A stretch of DNA of 64,000 nucleotides from Amphimedon queenslandica (lineage: Eukaryota > Porifera > Demospongiae > Haplosclerida > Niphatidae). A program made the position numbers and the translations under genes. Each line of letters begins with the position of its first letter. The first letter of the stretch is position 1. Under the pieces are notes generated by a model. That model saw only the letters and a list, made by a program, of their open reading frames with translations. It did not search any database and was not told where the DNA came from. This document shows positions 39,471 to 50,295 of this stretch, one piece after another. The stretch spans positions 124,619 through 188,618 of the forward strand of contig NW_003546384.1 in assembly GCF_000090795.2 (NCBI RefSeq), given 5' to 3'.

Positions 39471-42147
39471 TCAAGGCCAACCAAATCGCAGCTCCATCTT
39501 TCGCTCAATATCTTTGGGAGGATCCTCACCCCATCCTGACTTTAAGATTCTACCATAATCAGCAACATCAATGAATCCAGTAGCTACTTGAGCTTTAAAG
39601 TCAGCTACTTTCTCTTCATCAACTAATACATAGTGCCAGGCTGCCCGTCCTTTTTCTTTACCACGAACACAATAAAGAAGACAACCTTTAAACCGATTAT
39701 TCCAAGTACAGTCAGCATCAGCTTCACAGGATTCATTAGCTAGTTTACTGCAATAAATGTATCTAAAGTCAGTACACATTGTTTTCTGTCCTGATGATAG
39801 TGTTGCACCATGCCAATATATCACTGACTTATCTGCTTCACTATACTGAACAGCTTCATCAACATAACACAATGCAGTAGCCTCTTCATTTGGTTGACAA
39901 GAGGTGTATATCTGAAACAACAGCCCTTGCTTTCTTGTGTGGTGTCCACATGATGGAACATCCATCTCATCTAACCTCTTACTGCATTCATTGATCCAGT
40001 TACCAGAATAACTGCAATCTGATACTATTGCTAATGGCTTTCCTTTAAAATGGTTTACATATAATTCAAAGATATCATTGAATGATATTACTCCATCTTT
40101 GAAGCACCAGTTACCAGTGTCCTTCTCTCCATGACCAGTGTAATAGAGAAAAACTATATAACAAGAAGCATTAATATTAGTCAGTAGTGAAATCTTTCTC
40201 ATACCTCCTTCCAGTTTGCAGTTAATAAAAAGTTGTTTGATTGCTTCCATGTAACATTCTTTAGTGCATTCACTTCCTGGTACATCATAATGGACTGAAT
40301 TAATGTGATAAAAAGCAGGATTTCTACTATACAGGTCTGCAATATTCTGAATCTCTTCTTTCCTCCAGTCACCTGGTAACTCTGCTGTAAGTAGTTTTGG
40401 TGATACATTGTGTCTGTTAATAATAAACAACAATAATAATTAATAATTACTATGACTAACTGTTGTTCCAGCCAATTATTATGATCACCAAATGATCCAA
40501 TAATCATTACTTCTTTTGGTGTGACAGGATAGTGACGCCATGTTTGGTCAACCATTGGAGTAGCTGAATCAGTTCCCATTCCTTGATCAGTATCATCTCC
40601 TCCATCATCTACTCCAGCTTGTACTAATGGATGACTTAACTGAGACACTGTTCCAATAACAACTCCAACTGATGAACCTGTACATTAATGAATGATGATG
40701 TATCTACATAGTATCAAGAGTATTGATATATTTTAATGAATATACACACTTTAGCACCAAATTCTCTCATGTAGTACTTACTTGGCAGATTATCAACATT
40801 GTCCAAAATATTTTCCACCTAAAATAATATGCTATGTCAACTGATAGTAGAGTACTGAATATCTCAACTACCTTATTAGGACTGGAGGAAGAGGGCTTAT
40901 CTTGTTCAATGGCAACCTGTGATAACTAATCAGAAAAATAATATAAAATACTAACAATTATAATTAATGTTCCGTGTACCTTTTCTGTGTCGTCAATGTC
41001 ATCGATAACTGAAGTTTCTCCAATTTTTAACCAGGTCACTCTAATATCATTGAGATACACAATACTCCTCTTTGCCAGTGCTACCAGTGCTCCTGTAACT
41101 TTTTCAGGAGCACACAATGTAGCAATGATTGAACCTGGCTCAACTTTAAGAAGATGCATATAACAGTAAAGCTCAGAGAACACTTCTTTGATGATATTTT
41201 CAAACTCTAAGACAGTCAGGCTCTTGACTGATGGCCACTTCAACTTCAAAACAATAATACCTTTTGCATTTGATGGAAATTGACTCTCTTTTCGCAATTC
41301 GTCTGCAAAAGATGAGCTAGTCAGCAACCTTCGATAATTTTCCTTTGCAAACTCATATTCTTGAATTATTCTTTCACCATCTTGAAGATTAAACCTCTTA
41401 GCAAGTTTTTGCAATATGGAACAATTGCAAAGAGAGCAAAGCTGGGTACGAACTATGAAAAATACTTGTGACATGTCTCTTGCTTCTTGTAATTGGATAC
41501 TACATTTTTCGTCAGGGTCATGATATCTGATGACATCTTTCACATCATTGATGTTGATATGAGCCTCTTCGACTTTTTTCTTTATGTCATACACCAAGTC
41601 TCCCAGCTTTCCTCTTAAATCCGCAAAATCACGATGCATGCTATAGCCCACATTAATTGCTACATACTCCGTAATAAAAAGCACACATTGTACATATCTA
41701 ATGCTTACTTTTCTGTTGTACAGTGCCGCTTAGATCTTTGCTACTATCAGGCAATGATTGAGACTCAACTTGGCACGATATTTCTACACAAAGATAAAAA
41801 ATATTTCAATACTTTTATTTATAGAGCTTACTTGCATAGTCTTCTTTCATTTCTTTGGCAACAGCAGTCAGTAGTGGAGGATGATTCTCTAATATTTGAA
41901 GGAGCTTGTGAAAGTTGCCAGGATCAGTGACCACTGCTTGAAGTAAGTTAATGATCAGTTCCAGATTCAGAGCATCAGATGTATTGACAGCAGCATTGAC
42001 CTTTTGAAGAATTTGAAAAGGAATAAGCTTCCCTGAAAACAACTCCATTGACAGCAGATTTGGATAAGTGATTGCTTGTTGAAGTTTGCTAGCGTTTTTC
42101 TTTAAAACTTCATATTCTTTAGTAGCAGGAACAAAACCTTCAGCCAT
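39471..42147 (-). CDS. CARD-like / caspase-like protein, short paralogue
   Basis: 753 aa from eight exons: 42147-41832, 41783-41709, 41659-40980, 40916-40872, 40818-40782, 40677-40461, 40413-40205, 40153-39471. Residues 1-105 form a helical death-fold (CARD-like) domain (NLLSMELFSGKLIPFQILQK...). Residues 131-357 are a second module common in sponge death-domain proteins (SLCNCSILQKLAKRF, LKVEPGSIIATLCAPEKVTG), which I cannot name. Residues 440-670 are a caspase-like C14 fold, with the His motif YYTGHGEKDTGNW (His534) and the motif SDCSYSGNW (Cys573-Ser574). The C-terminal module (AWHYVLVDEEKVADF, DVADYGRILKSGWGEDPP) is unnamed. A start at 42186 is possible; 42147 is preferred because the paralogue starts there. 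A role in apoptosis or innate immunity is inferred from domains. Both the Cys placement and the protease activity are doubtful. Confidence 0.75.
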
Positions 42148-42296
42148 CTCAGAAGAGAATAGGCGTGTCGTGGCCAAACAAAGCATTCAAAATATGAATG
42201 TCATCTCAGATTTATATGATTGTTCTATAGTTGATCATATAAAATGTAAAACAAATAAGCAAATCAAACAAAAACAACCAAAATGCAATATCATTA

Positions 42297-45200
42297 CTAA
42301 GTATCAATATTAAAATCAAATCCAAGTTTATTCCTAATAGCTTCAATCCACTCCTGACTTAAATATTTTCCTGCATCAGCATAACTGCCTCTTACAGCAA
42401 CAAATGAGCTTAAAAACTTTTGACAATGCTCCTCCACTTGAGATAACTCCTTCTTAAATCCAAGACTAGTTCTAAATTCACCTAAAAACTCTTCCATTGT
42501 ACATTTCTCTTTGACTCCTTCACTAATGAGACCAGCAGCGTATAGTTTATTAGCAAGACTTAAAAGAGAAGATTTAGTTAGAGAAGTGAGAGTATCATAA
42601 TGAGATACAAGAACATCATCGATCACTGCCTTTGCTCTCTTAACATAATCAACAGTAGCTGATGGACCTAATAGAGTTCAAAGGTCAGTATATACACACA
42701 GTATTATCACTTACTAGCTCCTCCAGTGGATGATACTGACGTTGATTCATGTACTACATTAGAGGAGGAGGAGGAGGTAGTAGGATCTGATTAATATCAA
42801 ATAAATAAACAATTTTAAATTATTTGTATCTATTACCTGTTGAAGGTGAAGGAAGAAGAGGAGTAGTTCTCAGTGATCGGTGAATGAATACTGCCTTAGG
42901 ATCAGCCACTCCATCCAGTGGTATAGAATAGTGCAATGATGGTACAGCACCAGGTGACCCATATACTGATATTAGACAATGTGAAGGAAGAGGACAATTA
43001 GCTTCACCAAACTTATCAACATCACAACGTAAAAACTATTAATATACACATACCAACCATCAGTTATACACATTATATATTGCCACAGTACTTACTCTAC
43101 AAGGCTTAAGGTGAGGCTCAATACTCCAACCAGTGAATGGTTTTTCTTGAGGTGCATCAAACTTTAATTCAATACATCCATAATAATCTTTGAAGCGAAA
43201 TAGAAAATTTTGTCCTTTTTCAGCACGAGGATAGTCTTCTTTAATAAACTGCAAACAAAGTCACTATACAACTCATAAGTACAGCAGTTACCTCAAGCAG
43301 TGCATTGAGCTCTTTAGCGGCAGCAAATGTCACCAAATCTTCAGCTTCTTTCTTCTCATAATAAACCAGTCCAGCATAAGCCATATTCTCTACTATACCA
43401 GTGGAGTTAGCTACTACTTCACCTATTACACATAACTATTCACTATCTAACTTTTGATGAACTTACTATTAACGTCTGAACTAATTTCAGTACAAGGTAT
43501 TGGAGCAGTTGCTTCTTCATGCTGTGGTTCTTCATGATCCTTTGACTCTTCTACTCTTTCATTATCTTGCTCTTCATTTCCTTCTTCATGTAATGGCTGA
43601 CCTCTAGTCTCCCCCTCTTCCTCTACTCCCTCATTACTAGTAGACTCTCCTATATAGTGGAATAGATTCAGTTCAGTATATACTAGTACACACTCACTCA
43701 CTCATTACTCACCCTGTCCTCCACTGCTACCTCCTGGTGGATCTTTAGTCTTATCAGAATCACTACCATCTTCCACTTCTTCCTCAGTTTCCTCTTCTGC
43801 TTGTTCGTCTTGCCTCTCTTGTTCATCTTGCTCCATCTGCTCCTCCTCTTCCTCTGACTTGTCACTATTATCACCATTAGTTGATGATTTGGATACATGT
43901 TTCTCCCCAACGATAGATACTAAACAGAATTTGTTACGTTGAATGGATCCATACCAACTATCAGGTTTAAACTCTCCTCCCTCAACTATTGAGAACTGGT
44001 AAGGAAGACTGGGTGTGCTCATGGGAGCTATAGCAAACTTGAGATAACGACTAAGAGCTGGTTGTCCTGTTAAATCAACACAGTGCTGTATCTCTAATTC
44101 GAGCCGTTTGAGGAGAGGCTTTGAGAGTGATACTGCATACACAGCACTCACTAGGACAGTATTAGGAGGAAACTGGAACTGTCCTCCTACAAGAGCAACC
44201 ACTGCTGCTTCTACTGTCTCAGAGGACAATAGGCTTCCTTCTTGTACTCCAATCCTTAGACCATATTTCTCCCAATTCATCAGTTGAGGTTTGTCTCCTT
44301 GAATTAAGAACAGCTTCTTTTCTACTACCTGAACATCACTCAGGCCATCCAATTTATCTTTCAAAAATAATGATTAGTCACACAATATAATAATACTCTT
44401 ACCCATTGAAGGGATCATGTAATCAAATTGCACTTCTTTAGAACTAGTCTCTTTGATGGATTGTTCCTCTAAAGATGGGACTTTCTCTTGTAGTTGCGAC
44501 TTCTTCCTTATTAGTTTGGTTGTATACAATTCATTATCAGACACTTTAGCTCTAAGGTCTATAAAATAATAGAATATCTATAATTATGATGATAGACTAA
44601 CCAATAATGATTTGTTTTTCATTCTGTGATCGTTCCTCTACTTGTGATGTAAGTTTGGCTTTTTTATTGTCATCTATAGATACTGATAATCATCTAATGC
44701 AGTCTGTGTGCATAGTTAGCTAACCAATAATGATTTGTTTCTCCTTCAAATATTGCTCCTCCTTTTCTTTTAAGAGTTCAGTTATATCAGCAAATTTGAT
44801 TTTACGTTGCTTATCTTCTACAACAATAGAATACATCCTCATATATAATATTATGTACTGATGATACACTAACCAGTAATAATTTTTTTCTCCTCAATCA
44901 ACTTTTTCTGCACTTGTGCAATCTCTTCTGATCCACTGCTCATATCACTACCATAATCTAAAAGAAGAGAATAATCAGTATTATGCAATATTAATGTAAA
45001 ATGTTTGTTCAGAAATATTTACTTTTCTGTTTGTCATCACTAATTTCTGGTGGCTCTACATGGCCTCTATGCCTCTTAATCACGCGATCATTCCAAGTGC
45101 AAAAATCACAAAGTTCATCAGCTGGTTTACTACAATGAATGTATCTAAAGTCAATATGCATTGTTGTCTGTCCTGATGATAGTGTTTTACCAAACCAATA

Positions 45201-47700
45201 TATCACTGCCTTATCTGCTTCACTGTACTCAACAGCTTCATCATTAACATAGCATAATGCAGTAGCCTCTTCATTTGGTTGACAAGAGGTATATATCTTT
45301 AACAACAGCCCTTGCTCTCTTGTGTGGTGTCCACATGATGGAACATTCATCTCATCTAACTTCTTACTGCATTCATTGATCCAGTTACCAGAATAACTGC
45401 AATCTGATGTTACTGTTAATGGCTTCCCTTTAAAATGGTTTATGTATAATTCAAAGATATCATTGAATGATATTACTCCATCTTTAAAGCACCAGTTACC
45501 AGTGTCTTTCTCTCCATGACCAGTGTAATAGAGAATAGCTATAACAAGAAGCATTAATGTTAGTCATTAGCGAAGTCTTGCTCATACCTCCTTCCTGTTT
45601 GCAGTTAATAAAAAGTTGTTTGATTGCTTCCATGTAATATTCTTTAGTGTGTTCACCTCCTGGTAGATCATAATGGGCTGGCTTAATGTGACATTTGTGA
45701 TCTTTACTATACAGGTCTGCAATTCTCTCAATTTCTTCTTTCCTCCATTCATCTGATAACTCTGTTGTAAGTTTTTTTGGTGATACAATGTGTCTGTTAA
45801 TAATAAACAACATTATTAATTACTATCATTATTTACTAACTGTTGCTCCAGCCAATTATTATGATCACCAAATGATCCAATAATCATTACTTCTCTTGAT
45901 GTCAATGATGTGACAGGATAGTGACGCCATGTTCGGTCAAACATTGGAGTAGCTGAATCACTTCCTCTTCCTTGATCAGTATCATCTCCTCCATCATCTA
46001 TTACTGATGAATAACTTAACTGAGGCACTGTATCAGTAACTGCTCCAACTGATGAACCTGTACATTAATGAATGATGATATTGCAATAATTTAATGGCAC
46101 CAGAATCTGTACTACACTTACTAGGCAGATTATCAACAACATTGTCCGAAATATTTTCCACCTAAAATGATGTGCTACGTAAACTAATAGTATAGTGCTG
46201 ATATCTGAACTACCTTATTAGGACTGGAGGAAGGGCGCTTGTCTTGTTCAATGGCAACCTGAGATACCTAATCAGAATAATTAATAATATTAAAATAATA
46301 ATAATTAATGTTTCGTATACCTCTTCAGTGTCTTCAATGTCATTGATAATTAAAGTGTCTCCAATTGTTAACCAGGTCACTCCAATATCCCTAAGATATG
46401 CTATGCTCTTCTTTGCCAGTGCTATTAGTTCTCCTGTCACTCTTTCAGGACCACACAATGTAGCAACGATTGAACCTGGCTCAACTTTAAGAAGGTGGAT
46501 GTAACAGTAAAGCTCAGAGAACACTTTTTTGATGATATTTTCAAACTCAAAGACAGTCAGGCTCTTGACTGATGGCAACCTCAACCACAAAATGATAATA
46601 CCCTTTGCATTTGATGGAAATTGACTCTCTTTTCGCAATTTGTCTGCAAAAGATGAGCTAGTCAGCAGCCTTCGATAATTTTCCTTTGCAAACTCATATT
46701 CTTGAATGATTTCATCCCCACCTGGAAGGCTAAACTTCTGAGCAAGCTTTTGCAATATGGAACAATTGCAAAGAGAGCAAAGCTGGGTGCGAACTATGAA
46801 AAATACTTCTGACATGTCTTTTGCTTCCCGTAATTGGTAATTACATTTTTCATCGGGGTCATATAAACTGACAAAATCTTTCACATCATTAATGTCGATA
46901 TGAGCCTCTTCGACTTTTTTCTGTATATCATACACCAATTCTCCCAGCTTTCCTCGTAAATCCACAAAATCCTGACGCATACTACTGCCAACATTGATTG
47001 CTACAAAACATATATAATAGTATACTTTACTTTGTACATGCATGTAACTAATGCCTTACATCTCTGTTGTTCATTGCCTTTCAAAGTTTTGCTTTTATCA
47101 GGTAACTGAACTTGAGACTCAACTTGGCATGATATTTCTACACATGGACTAATGTTATTAATACATTAGAGTCCAACATCCACTATGGCAACTTTTTTGA
47201 AAGCAACTTTGTGGTTACTTTGATGTATGTCAACTTTGTTGCCAAAAGTAGAACAGTGCCAAAAGTAGAACAGTGTTCTACTTCTTTATCAACAAAATTT
47301 CTGTTGATTTCAACAAAGTTGCCTAGTGGATGTTGGGCTTAAGATGCACAGAGTTCAGTATCATGATACCTGCATGATATTCTTCTTTCATATCTTTAGC
47401 AACAGCCGTCAGAAATGGAGGATGATTCTCTAGTACTTCAAGGAGCTTGTGAAAGTTGTTAGGATCAGTGACCACTGCTTGAAGTAAGTAAACGACAAGC
47501 TCCATGTTTAGAGCATCAGATATGTGGACAGCAGCACTGACCTTTTGAAGGATTTGAAAAGGAATAAGATTTTTTGAAAACAAATCCATTGACAACAAAT
47601 TTGGATGAGAGATTGCCCGTTGAAGTTTGCTAGCATTTCTCTGTAAGACTTCATATTCTTTAGTAGCAGGAACAAAGCTTTCTTTGGTGAATTGAGCCAT
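42297..47700 (-). CDS. CARD-like / caspase-like / ZU5 protein, long paralogue
   Basis: 1423 aa from nineteen exons: 47700-47370, 47137-47060, 47000-46321, 46258-46214, 46161-46122, 46057-45841, 45793-45588, 45538-45023, 44957-44874, 44817-44725, 44673-44602, 44558-44403, 44357-43713, 43649-43467, 43422-43292, 43248-43096, 43035-42837, 42786-42715, 42667-42297. Exons 1-8 match the downstream paralogue nearly exon for exon (exon 3 is 680 bp in both). Domain order: CARD-like (1-110), second helical module (137-363), caspase-like (450-690; GHGEKDTGNW at His540, SDCSYSGNW), three coiled-coil repeats (705-787), ZU5 (about 865-1000; GGQFQFPPNTVLVSAVY), a very acidic linker (1010-1115), a beta-rich region that may be UPA-like (1116-1276), and a C-terminal helical domain (1301-1423; ANKLYAAGLISEGVKEKC) seen in sponge death-domain proteins. 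The order recalls PIDD and UNC5 signalling proteins. Function is inferred only. Confidence 0.75.
47169..47340. mobile_element. small inverted-repeat element (MITE-like)
   Basis: The ends GTCCAACATCCACTATGGCA and TGCCTAGTGGATGTTGGGC are near-perfect inverted repeats of about 20 bp, so the element is about 172 bp. The interior has further short palindromes and the direct repeat CCAAAAGTAGAACAGTG. It sits in intron 1 of the long caspase-like gene. The matching intron of the short paralogue (41784-41831) is only 48 bp and lacks it, which supports insertion after the duplication. The target duplication is unclear (perhaps TA or TTA), so I give no superfamily. Confidence 0.6.
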
Positions 47701-47905
47701 GTTAAATCACGTGATTAAATTATGAATGCACCGTATTAATTATGTTGGCAATTGGCCATATGCAACCAGGCCAAATGCCAACCTACTCCCACATAGTTTA
47801 GTAACTATAATCAGTAAAATAATTAATAATGATAATAAAGATAAAAATTAAAAAAACAAAGCAATGATGATGGTGATAATGATCAGTATTATAATTATTC
47901 TACAT

Positions 47906-50141
47906 TTAATTTCTTACATAAATTAGATAAGATATAATAATGATAACAAAAGAGACTAAGAATAGAATGATGATGACTGTGTAGAAGTTGGTAAGACTGC
48001 TCTGTCTCTCAAGGTCTCTCAGATGAGCCTCCGCCCTGCTGAGACTCGGGTTCAGTTCTAGAGCTTTCTTAAAGTAAGCAGCAGCAGTTTCATACTTTTT
48101 AGTGACTTTGTAAGCCTCACCAAGTGTATAGTGCTGGAGCCAGGTTTCTGACTTTGGGAATTTATGATGGAGGGATAGCTTGGTTAGGAAAAGTGTATCG
48201 TCTATGAACTTGAGATTATAGAGTGTCCGTGCCATGTTAATGAGGGCGTCAGGGTCATTGGGAGAGACTGAGAGAGCCTTCCGGAAACACTCTATGGCCA
48301 GGAGAGTGTTACCTTTCACTCGCCACAAGTTGCCAACCTGATTGAAGACTTGAGGATCATTAGAATTCTGTAAATAAAATAATGAACTAATTTCATGAAT
48401 GATAAAGTTGCATTACAGTCGTAGCTAAAAGTGACATGTATATGAACTATATAGATGGACATCACATGACAAAAAAGAACAAATGGTCTATACTTGTACA
48501 ACAGCAAACATTTAAGACAAAGCATAATACAAAAAGAACTAATTTTATTATAAAGAAACATCACATACATACATTTACTCATTCTCTCCACTTCCCCTAC
48601 AGTTCCAGTATAATAAAGAGATTAATGTACATGTACATTGTACATACTAACTTCATTCAAGAGTTTCTTCAACAGTTTCTCAACTTCAACTAGATCAACC
48701 GACTGGTCATCTGTCGTCTTTTTAAAAACCATCGCTACATCAGGCTCTGGGTGTATCGAGAACTGATCACGACGAGCCACACCTTCCAGGAAATCATAAG
48801 GTGTAGACTCCACTGGCTCACCGCAGGTTAGAGATACACTTGAGAGACTAAAAGAGAATATAAACTGATAATACAGTATGCAAAGTATTCAGAAATATTA
48901 ATAAATATTTCATAATTCCTAGCTATATACATGTACATGTTAATCATACATGTACATGTAGATGTAGATGTTAATTGTACAGACCAGTGATTCCTACAAA
49001 GTATACTAAGTGAGCTTCATGAGCTGACAAGCACTACAATACAGTACATGGCATTTGGAGCAACTTTAAAAATTCGCAAAAAATCTAATTTTGATCGAAA
49101 TCAGCTCAAACTTTCTACACAACATAAGAACAGTTGTAATAGCACGAGTACTCACTGAACTCTGGTAATAAAGTAAATTAAGAGTATACTAAGAGTATAT
49201 TAAGAATATACTAAGAGTATATAAAGAGTACATTGTATACTAAGAGTATCTAAGAGTATACTAGACTACACTAAGGTATACAACTATAGTAGTGTAGTAC
49301 TATAAATGAAATACTTTAAATGAATACTACAAATTCACATCATACATGTACATGCACATGTATTTAAAATGTCACTAAATTCCAAACACATAGTTGGTAG
49401 TCTTGGTATGGTGTAAGTTGTAACAGGCAAAGAAGAATTTGATGGTTGGACTTATTAATGATAACTTACTCTCTCTTGTCTTTTGTCTCTTTCTTCTTCT
49501 TGCTCTTAGTATTTGAAGAGGAGCTACCTGCCTTGTGCTGTGTTATCTGTAACTTTAATTTATTATTATTGGATCCTCCGGCCCCTCCTACCAGCCCTCC
49601 TTCCTTCAGTAGAGGCTCCTCAAGATTGTGAGGAGTAACACGAACTAGACGTGGGATAAAATGCTGACCTATTCATGTAAAATTTAAAAAATAGAGTATC
49701 ATATTATAGCAGTATTACAAATTTTATGTTGTATGTCATCATTCCTTATGCCCACGATACAAAGTATTGCAATGGACCTAATTAATATTCATAGCTATAG
49801 ACCCCAGCCCTACCCACCACAAATTAAAAGGGCTTTAAATTTGTTAGGCTTCATAAACATAAACGTTTATCATTTTTTCAACACTCAACACGTCCTCCCT
49901 TACTCTTTTTTGATTGAGTCATCAAGAGATACAGTTCCTTATCATATATAATGTCCTTTCTCTCTCCTTCATCAACTTCAGAGCCGTTCTCCTCTTCATC
50001 TGTAGATGGTAGTTTGTCTGTGATAATGCACTTTCCTTTGACGGGTCTGATGACCCCGTCCTGTAGTTTCCAATGGTTCACGCTGGTCGTGAGAGCTAGC
50101 AGGGCTAGTACACTGCACAGCAACAAGAACTGAGCTGACAT
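47906..50141 (-). CDS. TTC17-like TPR protein with signal peptide and C-terminal TM helix
   Basis: 364 aa from four exons: 50141-49904, 49668-49470, 48847-48652, 48367-47906. A signal peptide (MSAQFLLLCSVLALLALTTS) is followed by NHWKLQDGVIRPV, which resembles the HWVVTEDG start of mature TTC17, then a charged Lys/Ser-rich region. Three TPR units follow (LWRVKGNTLLAIECFRKAL, SETWLQHYTLGEAYKVTKKY, AAAYFKKALELNPS), similar to the last TPR block of TTC17, and then a hydrophobic helix (VIIILFLVSFVIIIISYLIY) that ends four residues before the stop. TTC17 in vertebrates is about 1140 aa and promotes actin polymerisation in ciliogenesis. This short form keeps only the N-terminal motif and one TPR block, so orthology is uncertain and TTC17-like relative is the safer name. 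Confidence 0.6.
48848..49469 (-). other. intron 2 of the TTC17-like gene, with two repeats
   Basis: A 622-bp intron. It holds TACATGTACATGTA palindrome runs at about 48929-48962 and 49344-49362, a fragment of the dispersed repeat at 49050-49125 (AATTTTGATCGAAATCAGCTC), and a ~11-12-bp minisatellite with the unit AAGAGTATACT at about 49179-49275. Confidence 0.7.
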
Positions 50142-50295
50142 CTCTACTACCGCATTGATGAAGTGCGCGGAAGTGAACGGAGAATTGTTTATTTTTGTGC
50201 AGTGTCAAGTGAGAAGCCATAACCATGCCTAAACTAAAATTAAAAGGCTTCACATTATTTTCTGTGTTGATAATTAATTTAATGTTTATTATAAT

